Part shown: positions 48,979 through 58,219 of the stretch, one piece after another | How positions within the stretch are numbered: position 1 is the stretch's first letter | How the letters are laid out: each line of letters opens with the position of its first letter | NCBI RefSeq assembly: GCF_002196515.1 | Contig: NZ_CP018835.1 | Location: 558,001-622,000 of the forward strand | Length of the DNA stretch: 64,000 bases | Source: Vibrio gazogenes | GTDB taxonomy: Bacteria; Pseudomonadota; Gammaproteobacteria; Enterobacterales; Vibrionaceae | Direction of reading: 5' to 3' | Translations under genes and position numbers: made by a program | The notes under the pieces: model-generated | Told to the model about the DNA's origin: nothing | The model's input: the letters and a program-made list of their open reading frames with translations, nothing else | Database searches by the model: none

Positions 48979-50145
48979 ATGCTTCGATTAAATACCGAGG
49001 AACGGCCACACTGGCGGGATTTAGCTAAAAAATTCGGCTTTGGATTTCATACCGCTTATGGCGAACCTTACTGGGATGAAACGGCCTACTACCAGTTCAC
49101 ACTCAAACAGATCGAAGATGACTTAGAGAAACCAACTGAAGACATCCATCAGATGTGTCTGGAAGTTGTGGATACTGTTGTTGGGAATGAGTACTGGCTC
49201 CGTAAATTCCAAATCCCCGAGCCCATGTGGCAAGGCTTGTATGATTCCTGGCAAAAACGTGAGCCGTCCCTGTATTCTCGCGTCGATTTTGCATACAACG
49301 GTACACAACCTGCCAAGTTGTATGAAAACAATGCAGATACCCCCACTAGTCTTTATGAAACGGCATTCTGGCAGTGGTTATGGCTGGAAGATATGGTCAA
49401 CCAAGGAAAAATCCGCCGCGATGCCGATCAATGTAATTTACTGCAAGAATTACTGATCAGCCGCTTCCAACAGTTGGCAACTTACCAGCCCGGTCAAACA
49501 CTTCACCTCTGTTGTTGTAAAGACTCTGTTGAGGATCGCGGCACCGTTCAATATTTGGAAGATTGCGCGCGAGAGGCCGGATTATCCACCACTTTTGTTT
49601 ATGTCGAAGATATTGGGCTAAACACCCAAGGTCAATTCACTGATTTAACCGATAAACCGATCCATTGGATATTTAAACTCTATCCTTGGGAATTTATGTT
49701 CCGGGAAGAATACGCAACCAATATTCAGACAGCTTCGGTCAACTGGTTAGAACCAATGTGGAAGTCAATTATCAGTAACAAAGCATTACTACCTTTGTTA
49801 TGGAAAATGTTTCCCAACCATCCGAATCTTTTACCAGCCTACTTTGCCGATGATAAAGATCTGGGCACGCTGAAAGACTATGTGATTAAACCGATTTTTG
49901 CTCGGGAAGGTGCGAATATAACCATTGTCCAAAATGGCCGCCAGACGCTCAGAACCGAAGGACCGTATGGCGATGAGGGCGTGATCTATCAGGCTTACCA
50001 TCCTTTACCAAAATTCGGACAACACTATACCTTGGTCGGCAGTTGGTTAGTCAATCAAGAAGCAGCAGGAATTTCTATCCGGGAAGATGTTTCGCGGGTC
50101 ACACAGGATATGTCTCGCTATGTGCCACATATCATTATTGACTGA
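48979..50145 (+). CDS. yjfC: Glutathionylspermidine synthase-like ATP-grasp protein (YjfC/YgiC family)
   Basis: About 388 residues, matching the synthetase half of glutathionylspermidine synthase without the N-terminal amidase. The substrate and ATP-grasp motifs are LYENNADTPTSLYE, CKDSVEDRGT, IFKLYPWEFMFRE, NKALLPLLWKMFPNHPNLLPAYF, YVIKPIFAREGANI and SWLVNQEAAGISIRED. True GSP activity is not shown for YgiC/YjfC proteins; the fold implies ligation of a carboxylate, as a peptide or polyamine amide, with ATP. The ATG at 48979 aligns with E. coli YgiC; a TTG-started extension is rejected. It is followed by yjfI after 200 bases. Confidence 0.85.
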   Translation: MLRLNTEERPHWRDLAKKFGFGFHTAYGEPYWDETAYYQFTLKQIEDDLEKPTEDIHQMCLEVVDTVVGNEYWLRKFQIPEPMWQGLYDSWQKREPSLYSRVDFAYNGTQPAKLYENNADTPTSLYETAFWQWLWLEDMVNQGKIRRDADQCNLLQELLISRFQQLATYQPGQTLHLCCCKDSVEDRGTVQYLEDCAREAGLSTTFVYVEDIGLNTQGQFTDLTDKPIHWIFKLYPWEFMFREEYATNIQTASVNWLEPMWKSIISNKALLPLLWKMFPNHPNLLPAYFADDKDLGTLKDYVIKPIFAREGANITIVQNGRQTLRTEGPYGDEGVIYQAYHPLPKFGQHYTLVGSWLVNQEAAGISIREDVSRVTQDMSRYVPHIIID

Positions 50146-50285
50146 CAGATACCACCGCCAAGCTGTGGATATCATCGACCTGATGATCAATAAAAAAATA
50201 ATGCAGGGGTTGTTGTTTTCTCTTGATAGTGACAAGGTAGCATCAACCATAATTAAAAAGGTGAAATGCATCAACACGCCAGTTT

Positions 50286-50308
50286 TCAGGCTGTCGAACA
50301 TAGCCTGA
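50286..50308. promoter_or_regulatory. Inverted repeat before yjfI
   Basis: TCAGGCT and AGCCTGA with a nine-base gap, about 40 bases upstream of the yjfI ATG. It could be a weak terminator of yjfC (followed by CTTTTAG) or an operator for the yjfI operon. Confidence 0.4.
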
Positions 50309-50347
50309 CTTTTAGTTGATTGTATTTTCAAAAACAAGGAGAAACCT

Positions 50348-50740
50348 ATGTGGCAAATTCATGAAATGATGCCCATTCTTCAACACAATGACGATTGGCA
50401 AGTTAAAACTCAGGGAGATACTCTGATTGTAACCAATGCTGACGGTATCGAAGCTTATATTGCAGTCGCTGGTGAACAGATTCTTGCTGAAGTGGTGTTA
50501 TTTCCAGCCACACATGCCAAAGATCAGGCACAACTCAATGCGCTGATTCTAAAAACGCACAAGATGTTTCCTCTCTCAACCATCGCGATTAATGAGATCA
50601 ATCAGGCAGATTACTATGTGGCTTTTGGTGCGTTGTCATCTCAGTCCAAAGCAGAAAGCATCCTCATCGAGGTTGAAACCCTGTTTCGTAATGTTGAAGC
50701 ATTTATCGAGTTGTATCAGGAAGAATTAATCACGGAGTAA
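50348..50740 (+). CDS. yjfI: DUF2170 protein YjfI
   Basis: 130-residue cytoplasmic protein of the YjfI/DUF2170 family, with no signal or membrane segment. HEMMPILQHNDDWQVKTQGDTLIVTNADGIEAYIAVAGEQILAEVVLFP resembles the family N-terminal half, and the C-terminal helix is acidic. An AAGGAGAAA site precedes the ATG. Its stop overlaps the ATG of the PspA-like gene (TAATG), a strong sign that the two products work together. Biochemical function is unknown. Confidence 0.82.
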   Translation: MWQIHEMMPILQHNDDWQVKTQGDTLIVTNADGIEAYIAVAGEQILAEVVLFPATHAKDQAQLNALILKTHKMFPLSTIAINEINQADYYVAFGALSSQSKAESILIEVETLFRNVEAFIELYQEELITE

Positions 50741-51438
50741 TGACTATGAGTGTCTGGAAAAAATTATTTACCGCGATTAAAGGCGGTGCCAACGAAACTG
50801 CAGAAGCGATTGTCGATCAACAAGCACTGCGTATTTTGGATCAAGAAATTCGAGAAGCGAAAGCAGAGTTGAAACGTTCAGATGAAGCCCTAGTCAGTAT
50901 TGTGGCTAAACGTAAGCTCTCCGAACAAAAAATAGCCTCGCAGGAGCAAGGGATCGCAGAATACGAAACCCATGCCCGTAACGCGATGGAAAAAGGGGCG
51001 CAAGAGCTCGCACTTGAATGTGCGCAAAAAGTTGCCGAACTCAGAAATGAATCTTCAACGGAAAATAACTATCTCGAAGAGTTCAAGAAATCTGAGCAAG
51101 TGATGCGAACCAATATCAAGCAGGCGAAAAGTAAGCTCCGCCAGTTGGAACAGCAGATCGATGTGGTCAAAGCCAATGAAGCGGTACAAAAAGCACAAAG
51201 TGCTGTTTCAGCGACGAACGTCGGTGCCAATGCGAAAATGCATACTGCCGTTGAATCGCTAGAGCGGATTAAGAAGCGTCAGGCTGAGCGGAGTGCTCAA
51301 CTGGAAGCTGCCACAGAAATGGCCGAAGAAAACAGTGGCCAAAGTCTGGATCGCAAACTGGCAGAAGCGGGTATTACCGCCGGTGGCTCAAGTTCAGCCA
51401 GTGATGAACTAGAGCGTATCCTGAAAGGCGGCCAATAA
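50740..51438 (+). CDS. yjfJ: PspA/IM30-family protein YjfJ
   Basis: 232-residue, almost wholly helical coiled coil of the PspA/Vipp1 family, which forms ESCRT-III-like assemblies on stressed membranes. The N-terminus (MSVWKKLFTAIKGGANETAEAIVDQQALRILDQEIREAKAEL) gives the amphipathic helix and the start of the hairpin; the C-terminal end is Ser/Gly-rich then DELERILKGG. It differs from canonical PspA in having no pspF/pspBC neighbours. It is translationally coupled to yjfI. Confidence 0.88.
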   Translation: MTMSVWKKLFTAIKGGANETAEAIVDQQALRILDQEIREAKAELKRSDEALVSIVAKRKLSEQKIASQEQGIAEYETHARNAMEKGAQELALECAQKVAELRNESSTENNYLEEFKKSEQVMRTNIKQAKSKLRQLEQQIDVVKANEAVQKAQSAVSATNVGANAKMHTAVESLERIKKRQAERSAQLEAATEMAEENSGQSLDRKLAEAGITAGGSSSASDELERILKGGQ

Positions 51439-51458
51439 TAGGATCCCGCTTTTCACAG

Positions 51459-51486
51459 GTTGGCAGTTGTGTGAACAACTGCCAAC
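51459..51486 (+). promoter_or_regulatory. Perfect 12-bp hairpin with GTGA loop between yjfJ and the channel gene
   Basis: GTTGGCAGTTGT and ACAACTGCCAAC are perfectly complementary around GTGA, a GNRA-type tetraloop. There is no T-run, so it is not a normal terminator. It may be an mRNA processing or stability element, or an operator. Confidence 0.6.
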
Positions 51487-51522
51487 ACCGTGATCATCAT
51501 AGCAATAGAACTCAAAACAATT

Positions 51523-52551
51523 ATGCCTATCTTTATTCAATTAAGACGTTGGATATACACACAAATTACCCAGATGAACGAGAAAAACATTATTCTCGCA
51601 TTTGGTGGTTATCTGCTGATTAGCTGGCTGGGAATGAATGCTATAGGCGAGACAGCAATTACACAATCATTTACCGATTTCGTCTACTACCTCGTCGTGA
51701 CGTCTTCAACGGTCGGTTATGGTGATTTTTCACCGGTGACCGATGCGGGTAAATGGTTTGTCGCATTGTTTATTATTCCGGTCGGGCTGGGAATCTTTGC
51801 CCTGACGGTTGGTCGCATCGCCACGCTGTTCATTCTGTACTGGAAACGTAGTTTACTTGGCAAACGGAAAATTAAAGTGAATGACCATATTTTAGTCTTG
51901 GGCTGGAACGAACAACGAACCCTTCACCTGCTCAATATGTTACAACACGAACAAGATACACCACGTACCATCGTGCTTTGTGTCCGCCCGGAAATCGAGA
52001 ACCCGCGTCCCGGAGAAATAGAGTTCGTCCGCGTGACCAGCTTCACCGATCAGGCCGGCATGAACCGGGCCGGAGTCCAACACGCAAGCTGTATTATCAT
52101 TGATAACCCGGAAGATGATATTACCCTCTCTGCCGCTTTATTCTGTGCCGGTCAAAACCCGAATGCCCATATTCTGGCTTATTTTAATGATGAAGGCCTC
52201 AGTACGCTTCTGAAACACCACTGTCCCAATGTCGAATGCATTCCTTCCGTTTCTGTCGAAATGCTCGCAAAAGCAGCGGTAGATCCGGGTTCCAGTACAC
52301 TTCATCATGAATTGCTCAGTTCAGAGAAAGGGATGACCCAATATTCCGTCATTTACCCGACCGGACAGAGCCAAACATCGCTTGAAGCTTTATTTCTGCA
52401 ATTCAAGCAGCAATATGAGGCAATTCTGATTGCGGTTGATCGCGGGCAAGGGATTGAACTCAACCCACCACTGGATACATTAATAACTGGTGGTGACAAA
52501 CTATTTTATATCGCTGAAAAACGCATTCATCAATTTCGATGGTCTGTCTAA
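51523..52551 (+). CDS. Two-helix potassium channel with RCK domain
   Basis: About 342 residues. Two membrane helices flank the pore, with the selectivity filter in TSSTVGYGDFSPVTD; the second helix is WFVALFIIPVGLGIFALTVG. After a basic linker comes a TrkA-N/RCK domain (DHILVLGWNEQRTLHLLNML, VLCVRPEI, VQHASCIIIDNPEDDITLSAAL) and a C-terminal domain. It is MthK/Kch-like and probably tetrameric, gated by a ligand or ion at the RCK domain. The start could be the ATG at 51523 or a GTG at 51490. Its place inside the yjfIJKLM operon suggests it acts with the PspA-like protein. Confidence 0.87.
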   Translation: MPIFIQLRRWIYTQITQMNEKNIILAFGGYLLISWLGMNAIGETAITQSFTDFVYYLVVTSSTVGYGDFSPVTDAGKWFVALFIIPVGLGIFALTVGRIATLFILYWKRSLLGKRKIKVNDHILVLGWNEQRTLHLLNMLQHEQDTPRTIVLCVRPEIENPRPGEIEFVRVTSFTDQAGMNRAGVQHASCIIIDNPEDDITLSAALFCAGQNPNAHILAYFNDEGLSTLLKHHCPNVECIPSVSVEMLAKAAVDPGSSTLHHELLSSEKGMTQYSVIYPTGQSQTSLEALFLQFKQQYEAILIAVDRGQGIELNPPLDTLITGGDKLFYIAEKRIHQFRWSV

Positions 52552-52611
52552 CTTCGCTTGAATAAGCGCTCGTTATTCAGCGCATCATCATGACTTTAAT
52601 CAAGGTGATAC

Positions 52612-53250
52612 ATGTTTAGCTGGCTGAAGAACAAAGTAAATGATTCACAAACATCTGAACCGACAGCGCCTGAAGTGCTCGGTTTTCGTCTGGGAGGCGC
52701 ATTTGAGTTTGATACCCTCAAACTCAAATTAATCGAACCGGAATTGATTATCGAAGGGGTCTCACCCACACAATTGATTCAAGCGGTCGGTGAAGTCAAA
52801 CTGGACGAGCAAACCCGCTTACTGCGCTTTTATACCGATGACGATGGTTATGTGCAGGTCTTACAAGAAGGGACGCAAGACGCTGATGTCCGTGAAGTGA
52901 AAATGTTTTATTACTATGACACGTCCCCCATCGATACTGAAAATCAATGGCAGACACTGCTTGAAAGTGGCATCGTCAAAACAGACTGGTCATTAGAAGA
53001 CCAACAATTTCAAAAAGCCTGGGATAATATTGTGCCCGTCGCCATGACAGAAAAAACTTGGCACAAAGATGGCACAGTGACTGAAACCGATCAGTTTGTC
53101 ATGGTTTACGAACGCGAAACTGAATCTGGTTATTTTGAAGGCCTGATGGTGGCTGGAGAAGAAGTGTTCAATCAGTACAACGCTGAACACTGTCTGGTAT
53201 TAAGCACTTATTTTGAACTCACCCCGACTGATTTTAAAATCATTGGATAA
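52612..53250 (+). CDS. yjfK: DUF2491 protein YjfK
   Basis: 212-residue soluble protein of the YjfK/DUF2491 family. LGFRLGGAFEFDTLKLKLIEPELIIEG and LLRFYTDDDGYVQVLQEG are the recognisable blocks; the rest is mixed alpha/beta with no membrane segment. The short N-terminal MFSWLKNKVND is amphipathic and may touch the membrane. It lies 60 bases after the channel and 24 bases before yjfL. Function unknown. Confidence 0.82.
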   Translation: MFSWLKNKVNDSQTSEPTAPEVLGFRLGGAFEFDTLKLKLIEPELIIEGVSPTQLIQAVGEVKLDEQTRLLRFYTDDDGYVQVLQEGTQDADVREVKMFYYYDTSPIDTENQWQTLLESGIVKTDWSLEDQQFQKAWDNIVPVAMTEKTWHKDGTVTETDQFVMVYERETESGYFEGLMVAGEEVFNQYNAEHCLVLSTYFELTPTDFKIIG

Positions 53251-53274
53251 TCATTGCTGTATTAGGAAATATTT

Positions 53275-53691
53275 ATGGAACTTATACGTCACTCACTCCT
53301 TGGACTCGGTAATTTTTCACTTTACTTTGTGATATCACTGGTCTTTCTAATCCTGTTTAAACTGATCTATGTACGAATTACCCCTTATGATGAGTGGAAA
53401 CTGGTTAAAGATAATAAGAATACCGCAGCAGGAATCGCCTTGGCTGGTTCGATGATCGGCTTTTCTCTGGCGCTTGCCGGTGCCGCCAGCAACTCAGTCA
53501 ATCTCGTTGATTTTTGTGTCTGGAGTGTCGTCGCGCTGATTGCCCAAATTGTCGCTTTCCTAGTGGTCCGCTTTGGTTTTATGCCAAAACTCGCAGAGCG
53601 AATCGAAGCCGATGAAATCCCTGCTGCTATTATGATGGCCGCGATGTCTATCTCTGTCGGTCTGTTAAATGCGGCCTGTATGACCTACTAG
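53275..53691 (+). CDS. yjfL: DUF350 membrane protein YjfL
   Basis: 138-residue inner-membrane protein of the UPF0719/DUF350 family with four hydrophobic helices (LYFVISLVFLILFKLIYV, GIALAGSMIGFSLALAGA, FCVWSVVALIAQIVAFLVV, AAIMMAAMSISVGLLNAA). The motif TAAGIALAGSMIGFSLAL is the DUF350 signature. It precedes yjfM by seven bases. Function unknown. Confidence 0.85.
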   Translation: MELIRHSLLGLGNFSLYFVISLVFLILFKLIYVRITPYDEWKLVKDNKNTAAGIALAGSMIGFSLALAGAASNSVNLVDFCVWSVVALIAQIVAFLVVRFGFMPKLAERIEADEIPAAIMMAAMSISVGLLNAACMTY

Positions 53692-53698
53692 GAGCCGG

Positions 53699-54337
53699 AT
53701 GATGAAGAGAAGTAAACAAGTTGTTCTGGCACACATGAAGAAAGACTGGCGTTGTGCCGCTTATGCCCCGATTACCGTTGCAATTGCCGGCCTTGCGTTG
53801 TCCGGTTGTGGTGACAGCGGTAAAGATGCCGTCATTTATAAGAATGTTAACGATTGTATCAACGACAATCCAAGCTATACCACTGAGTGTAAGGCTGCTT
53901 ACCAAAATGCTGTGTCTGAATCAGCCCGGACCGCTCCCCGCTACAATTCACTCAATGAGTGTATTGCCGATTTTGGTGTTGATATGTGTCGCTCGGATCC
54001 GAACAATCATAGTTGGTTTATGCCAGCCATGGCCGGATTTATGTTTGCCAGAATGTTAGATGGTCCCCGTTCTTATTATTCACAACCGATGTTCTATTCC
54101 GATTACCCATACAGCCCTTATTACCATCAGTGGCGCAGTGCGAGCGGGAATAAGTATGGTAGTTCCAGTTATCGCACCAATCCGGTTAAAATTCATCGCG
54201 ATCAAATGAAACCCAAGCCAACCGTGACTCGAACAATCTCACGCGGTGGTTTTGGCTCGACATCATCGGCTAAATCAAGCTGGGGCAGTTCTTCAAGTCG
54301 TAGCTTTGGTTCTTCCAGCCGGAGCTGGGGAGGCTAA
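53699..54337 (+). CDS. yjfM: DUF1190 lipoprotein YjfM
   Basis: 212 residues. The N-terminus has a basic start and the lipobox LSGC at about residue 37, so a signal-peptidase-II lipoprotein is likely. The DUF1190 core follows (VNDCINDNPSYTTECKAAYQNA, LNECIADFGVDMC) with paired cysteines, then a Tyr/Pro-rich stretch (YYSQPMFYSDYPYSPYYHQW) and a low-complexity Ser/Gly tail ending SRSWGG. E. coli YjfM has the same layout. An AGGAG site precedes the tandem ATGs at 53699 and 53702; the first is used. It is the last gene of the operon, before a strong terminator. Confidence 0.83.
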   Translation: MMKRSKQVVLAHMKKDWRCAAYAPITVAIAGLALSGCGDSGKDAVIYKNVNDCINDNPSYTTECKAAYQNAVSESARTAPRYNSLNECIADFGVDMCRSDPNNHSWFMPAMAGFMFARMLDGPRSYYSQPMFYSDYPYSPYYHQWRSASGNKYGSSSYRTNPVKIHRDQMKPKPTVTRTISRGGFGSTSSAKSSWGSSSSRSFGSSSRSWGG

Positions 54338-54380
54338 CCGAGCCGCAATGCAAAGTGAGGGGCAACAACAATCCTCACAC

Positions 54381-54418
54381 GATAAAAAAATGCCGAGATT
54401 TTCTCGGCATTTTTTATC
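54381..54418. terminator. Bidirectional terminator yjfM/bioD
   Basis: GATAAAAAAATGCCGAGA-TTT-TCTCGGCATTTTTTATC, with A- and T-runs; the genes are convergent. Confidence 0.92.
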
Positions 54419-54438
54419 GTGATAGGTAATGAAACGGG

Positions 54439-55119
54439 TTAAACCAGTAGTGGTGAGACATCAATAAACCGCCCTAACTCCTGACGTTTCGCACTTGGCA
54501 CATAAGGGATCTCCCCCAGCTTCGGTGCGTTCATTTTCTGTTCCAGCATCTCAATGATATCCGCGTAATGTTCAGTCCCCGGATTGATACGGTTTGCCAC
54601 CCATCCGATAATGTCCAAACCATCCGCCCGAATGCTTTCTGCCGTTAGCATTGCATGATTCAGACATCCTAACTGGATACCAACCACCAAAACAACCGGC
54701 AAGCGTTCCTGTTTCACCCAGTCAGACAAACACACCGAGTCTGACACTGGCACACGCCAGCCGCCTGCACCTTCAATCAAAACAATATCGGTATTGGCTT
54801 TATGCTGTGCTAGCTTGTCACTTAAGACCGAAAAATCAATCGCAACACCGGCATGTTGCGCGGCAATATGTGGCGACGTCGCTAATTCGAGTGCATAAGG
54901 ATTAATATTGTCATAATCACTCTGACAAGTAGAAACCTTGATGAGATGTAACGCATCAGAATTACGAAAACCGGATTCAGTTTTCTCACATCCTGACGCC
55001 ACAGGTTTATAACCTATCGTTTTTAAATCCTTGGCAGCAAGTGCCTGTAAGATCGCTTTTGATGCGACCGTTTTACCGACATCCGTATCTGTACCTGCAA
55101 TAAATAGTGCGTCGATCAT
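54439..55119 (-). CDS. bioD: Dethiobiotin synthetase
   Basis: ATP-dependent carboxylation of DAPA, about 226 residues. The P-loop is [17 protein letters not shown] and [12 protein letters not shown] is the second conserved motif. The ATG at 55119 overlaps the bioC stop by four bases; the in-frame extension to 55140 is rejected. It is the last gene of bioBFCD. Confidence 0.96.
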   Translation of the reverse strand: MIDALFIAGTDTDVGKTVASKAILQALAAKDLKTIGYKPVASGCEKTESGFRNSDALHLIKVSTCQSDYDNINPYALELATSPHIAAQHAGVAIDFSVLSDKLAQHKANTDIVLIEGAGGWRVPVSDSVCLSDWVKQERLPVVLVVGIQLGCLNHAMLTAESIRADGLDIIGWVANRINPGTEHYADIIEMLEQKMNAPKLGEIPYVPSAKRQELGRFIDVSPLLV

Positions 55120-55928
55120 TGATGAATAACCCCAAAACAAACCTGATAAGTAGCAGGAAGTAGCCCTTCTCGGTTAGCAAATGTTTGATATGCCGCCTCA
55201 ACCTGAGCAAGCATCCGATGACTGATAAGTCGATTCGTCCGCCCGTCAATATGTGTTGCACCAATGCCTTTTAGATCTTTCATGAGATGCATTGCTGAGT
55301 CGTACCAGAGCCCGAATGAACATAAGTCTATCTGATACGGTATGCACTCAGCTTGCGCTAACGCAATTTTTACCGCATTCTCAGAGATAAAACGGTTCAC
55401 ATGCTGGGCTGAATCAACCTTCGCCCAAGCTTGTTCCAGTTCGAGAAGAGAGCCGGCAGCTAAAATCGAGAAATAGCCCTTCCCTGTCGGCTTAAGAACC
55501 CGTTTGATTTCCCGGAATGAAACCGCCAGTGAGTCACACCACTGCAACGCTAAACTAGAGAACACGATATCCACGCTATGATCGGCCAAAGGCAAAGCTT
55601 CAGCATCACAGTGACAGTATTCAAATCCGGACATACCGCAACGTTGTCTGGCTTGAACCAGCATATCCTGCGATATATCAGCACAAATGACGGCTGCACC
55701 TCGCTGACGTATCTGTTCCGAAAAAAAACCTGTTCCACAACCTAAATCCAAAACAACATAGCCGTGTAAATCCTGTGGTAACTCATTGAGGAGTTTCAAC
55801 CCGACATCACGCTGAAAAGCTGCATGGCGATCATAACTGTGTGCGGCCTTGCCAAATGCTGCAGCAATGCGCGCTTTTCTCTGCGAAGCAGACGATGATG
55901 AGGGATGTTGGATCATTTCAATATTCAC
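55116..55928 (-). CDS. bioC: Malonyl-ACP O-methyltransferase BioC
   Basis: SAM methyltransferase that disguises malonyl-ACP as a fatty-acid primer to start pimelate synthesis; up to 270 residues. The SAM motif is [20 protein letters not shown], with [11 protein letters not shown] and [12 protein letters not shown] also conserved. The GTG at 55928 has GGAG eight bases upstream and overlaps bioF by 11 bases; an ATG at 55916 is an alternative. Confidence 0.94.
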   Translation of the reverse strand: MNIEMIQHPSSSSASQRKARIAAAFGKAAHSYDRHAAFQRDVGLKLLNELPQDLHGYVVLDLGCGTGFFSEQIRQRGAAVICADISQDMLVQARQRCGMSGFEYCHCDAEALPLADHSVDIVFSSLALQWCDSLAVSFREIKRVLKPTGKGYFSILAAGSLLELEQAWAKVDSAQHVNRFISENAVKIALAQAECIPYQIDLCSFGLWYDSAMHLMKDLKGIGATHIDGRTNRLISHRMLAQVEAAYQTFANREGLLPATYQVCFGVIHQ

Positions 55929-57078
55929 CGAGCTGCTCCATCACTTGCTGCAATGTCATTGCCAGTTGACGAACCTGAGCTTCAGTGTGCCCGGCCGTCA
56001 AGGTCACTCTTAATCTTGCGGTACCTTCCGGCACCGTTGGCGGACGAATCGCACTCACCCAAATCCCCTGTTCCCGCAATGCACTCGCCAACTGTAAAGC
56101 TTGGGCGCTACTGCCAATGATCAGAGGCTGAATAGGCGTTTGTGACAGCGAAGTCGCACCATGCCAAGCGAGACAGTTATGATATAGCGCCTGCAGTTGT
56201 CGGAGTTTGTCACGTCGCCATTGATCTTGTTGAATCATTTCAATGGCCCGGCTCAGCGCATAAGCCTGTGCCGGTGGAATGGCGGTCGAATAGACATGAT
56301 GCCGTGCAAACTGAGTCAGGTAATCCCCCGTATCCCGATCACACAACACCGCAGCGCCCGAGAGACCAAATGCTTTACCAAAGGTCACAACCAGCAGATC
56401 GGGATGGATTCCCGCAGCAGCACAGCTACCCATGCCACGCTCACCCAACACCCCGATACCATGGGCATCATCAACCATCAAGACCGCTCGATGCTGCACA
56501 CAAGCGCTCAATTCAGCCAGCGGTGCACAATCGCCATCCATACTGAACACCCCTTCGGTAACCACCACATTGATGTGTTCTGCGGACAACAGTGCCGACA
56601 CATGGGCGACATCATTATGGCGAAAGCGCTTCATCGTGGCAGCCGAGAGTGTACCGGCTTCCATCAGCGAGGCGTGATTCAAACGATCCTGAAGCAGTAA
56701 ATCTCCACGCTGTAGCAGACTGAATAAAACTGCCTGATTGGCACTAAACCCTGAATTAAACAGAATCGCCCGCTCATACCCCAACCATTCACACAACATG
56801 GCTTCGAGCGTTTGATGCGTCTGGTGGAACCCTGTCACTAATGGTGAGGCACCACTGCCACATCCATAACGGCTAAGGCCTTCCTGCCATGCAGCAATCA
56901 GGCTCGGGTCAGTGGCAAGTCCGAGATAATCATTACTGGAAAAGTTAAGATATTGATGTCCTTGATGAACGAACTGCGCCCCGCTCTGACGTGCAATAGG
57001 GACCAACGCCCGCGTCAGCCCTCGCGATTCGCGCTCAGCTAAAACGCTCTTCAAGCGTTGTTTAAATGCCGGCTTCAT
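55918..57078 (-). CDS. bioF: 8-amino-7-oxononanoate synthase
   Basis: PLP alpha-oxoamine synthase joining pimeloyl-ACP and alanine; about 386 residues. [13 protein letters not shown] near residue 43, [24 protein letters not shown] and the PLP lysine in [15 protein letters not shown] are present. The ATG at 57078 lies inside the end of bioB (17-base overlap); 57090 is also possible. Confidence 0.96.
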   Translation of the reverse strand: MKPAFKQRLKSVLAERESRGLTRALVPIARQSGAQFVHQGHQYLNFSSNDYLGLATDPSLIAAWQEGLSRYGCGSGASPLVTGFHQTHQTLEAMLCEWLGYERAILFNSGFSANQAVLFSLLQRGDLLLQDRLNHASLMEAGTLSAATMKRFRHNDVAHVSALLSAEHINVVVTEGVFSMDGDCAPLAELSACVQHRAVLMVDDAHGIGVLGERGMGSCAAAGIHPDLLVVTFGKAFGLSGAAVLCDRDTGDYLTQFARHHVYSTAIPPAQAYALSRAIEMIQQDQWRRDKLRQLQALYHNCLAWHGATSLSQTPIQPLIIGSSAQALQLASALREQGIWVSAIRPPTVPEGTARLRVTLTAGHTEAQVRQLAMTLQQVMEQLGEY

Positions 57079-58114
57079 AGAATAGGTCATCTTTCCCGGG
57101 ACGCGCAGCAACACGTTCAACCACGCGATCAAGTAACTCGTTTTCCTCGATTTCGTCCGGTTTCTGTACCACCTGCTGACGGTTAATCCCCAGTTTACGG
57201 AACAGTTGCATGTCGCTGTCTTCTGCCGGATTCGGCGTCGTCAGTAATTTACAGCCATAGAAAATAGAGTTCGCCCCAGCCATAAAACAGAGCGTCTGCA
57301 TTTGTTCGTTCATTTGCTCCCGTCCGGCTGACAAGCGGACAGCGGACTGAGGCATCATAATGCGTGCAACAGCGATCAAACGAATAAAATCAAAGGGGTC
57401 CACATCATCAACAGATTCCAGCGGTGTTCCTTTCACTTTCACCAGCATATTGATCGGCACACTTTCCGGTTGTGTCGGCAGGTTTGCCAGCTCAACCAGC
57501 AGTCCGGCGCGATCATTTGTGCTCTCACCCATGCCGATAATACCACCGGCGCAGACCTTCATCCCTGCATCCCGGACATGAGCCAGCGTATCAAGACGAT
57601 CCTGATAAGTTCGGGTGGTAATAATGTTGCCGTAGAATTCAGGGGAGGTATCAAGGTTATGGTTGTAGTAATCCAGCCCGGCATGCGCCAGTTCCTGAGC
57701 TTGTTCGGCAGTGAGCATTCCCAATGTCATACAAGTTTCCAGTCCCATCTCTTTCACACCGGAAATCATCTGCTTCAACAGTGGCATATCACGCGCTTTC
57801 GGATTCTTCCATGCGGCTCCCATACAAAAGCGCGTCGAACCGGACGTTTTCGCTTTTTGAGCCGCATCCAATACTCGCTCAACCTCCATCAGACGTTCTT
57901 TGTCAACATCGGTGCGATAGTGAGCACTTTGCGGGCAATATTTACAATCTTCAGGACATGCACCGGTTTTAATCGAAAGCAATGTACTGACCTGAACATA
58001 GTTATGCGGTTGATAATGACGATGTACTTGCTGGGCTTCAAACAATAAATCCATGAAGGGTTTATTGAGTAAAGATTGCACTTCTGCAACCGTCCAATCA
58101 TGACGAACTTCCAC
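57062..58114 (-). CDS. bioB: Biotin synthase
   Basis: Radical-SAM enzyme inserting sulfur into dethiobiotin; 350 residues. The [4Fe-4S] motif is in [13 protein letters not shown], and the [2Fe-2S] region includes [10 protein letters not shown] and CMTLGML; the arginine ligand is in the [10 protein letters not shown] segment. The start is a GTG at 58114 with AAAGGAA upstream. It is divergent from bioA across the BirA operator. Confidence 0.97.
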   Translation of the reverse strand: MEVRHDWTVAEVQSLLNKPFMDLLFEAQQVHRHYQPHNYVQVSTLLSIKTGACPEDCKYCPQSAHYRTDVDKERLMEVERVLDAAQKAKTSGSTRFCMGAAWKNPKARDMPLLKQMISGVKEMGLETCMTLGMLTAEQAQELAHAGLDYYNHNLDTSPEFYGNIITTRTYQDRLDTLAHVRDAGMKVCAGGIIGMGESTNDRAGLLVELANLPTQPESVPINMLVKVKGTPLESVDDVDPFDFIRLIAVARIMMPQSAVRLSAGREQMNEQMQTLCFMAGANSIFYGCKLLTTPNPAEDSDMQLFRKLGINRQQVVQKPDEIEENELLDRVVERVAARPGKDDLFYEAGI

Positions 58115-58175
58115 GTGTATTCCTTTCTTTTTATGAGGACAACTTTTCTTGGCTAGTCTAAACAGAAGCGCTACA

Positions 58176-58208
58176 CTGTCAACAAAATAAATATATAAAG
58201 GTTTACAA
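58176..58208. promoter_or_regulatory. BirA operator between bioB and bioA
   Basis: GGTTTACAA (58200-58208) is the consensus half-site. CTGTCAACA (58176-58184) is a degenerate partner 15 bases away in the opposite orientation. The spacing and position between the divergent bio promoters match the E. coli bio operator, where biotinyl-AMP-BirA represses both directions. Confidence 0.82.
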
Positions 58209-58219
58209 TAGATTTAAAT

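Noticed and set aside
50146..50347. Sigma-54 promoter upstream of the PspA-like operon, as expected for psp genes
   Set aside because: No TGGCAC-N5-TTGC-type element was found on the coding strand, and no pspF-like gene is nearby.
57470..58048. 192-codon plus-strand open frame inside bioB
   Set aside because: Antisense to bioB; no start signal and no recognisable protein features.
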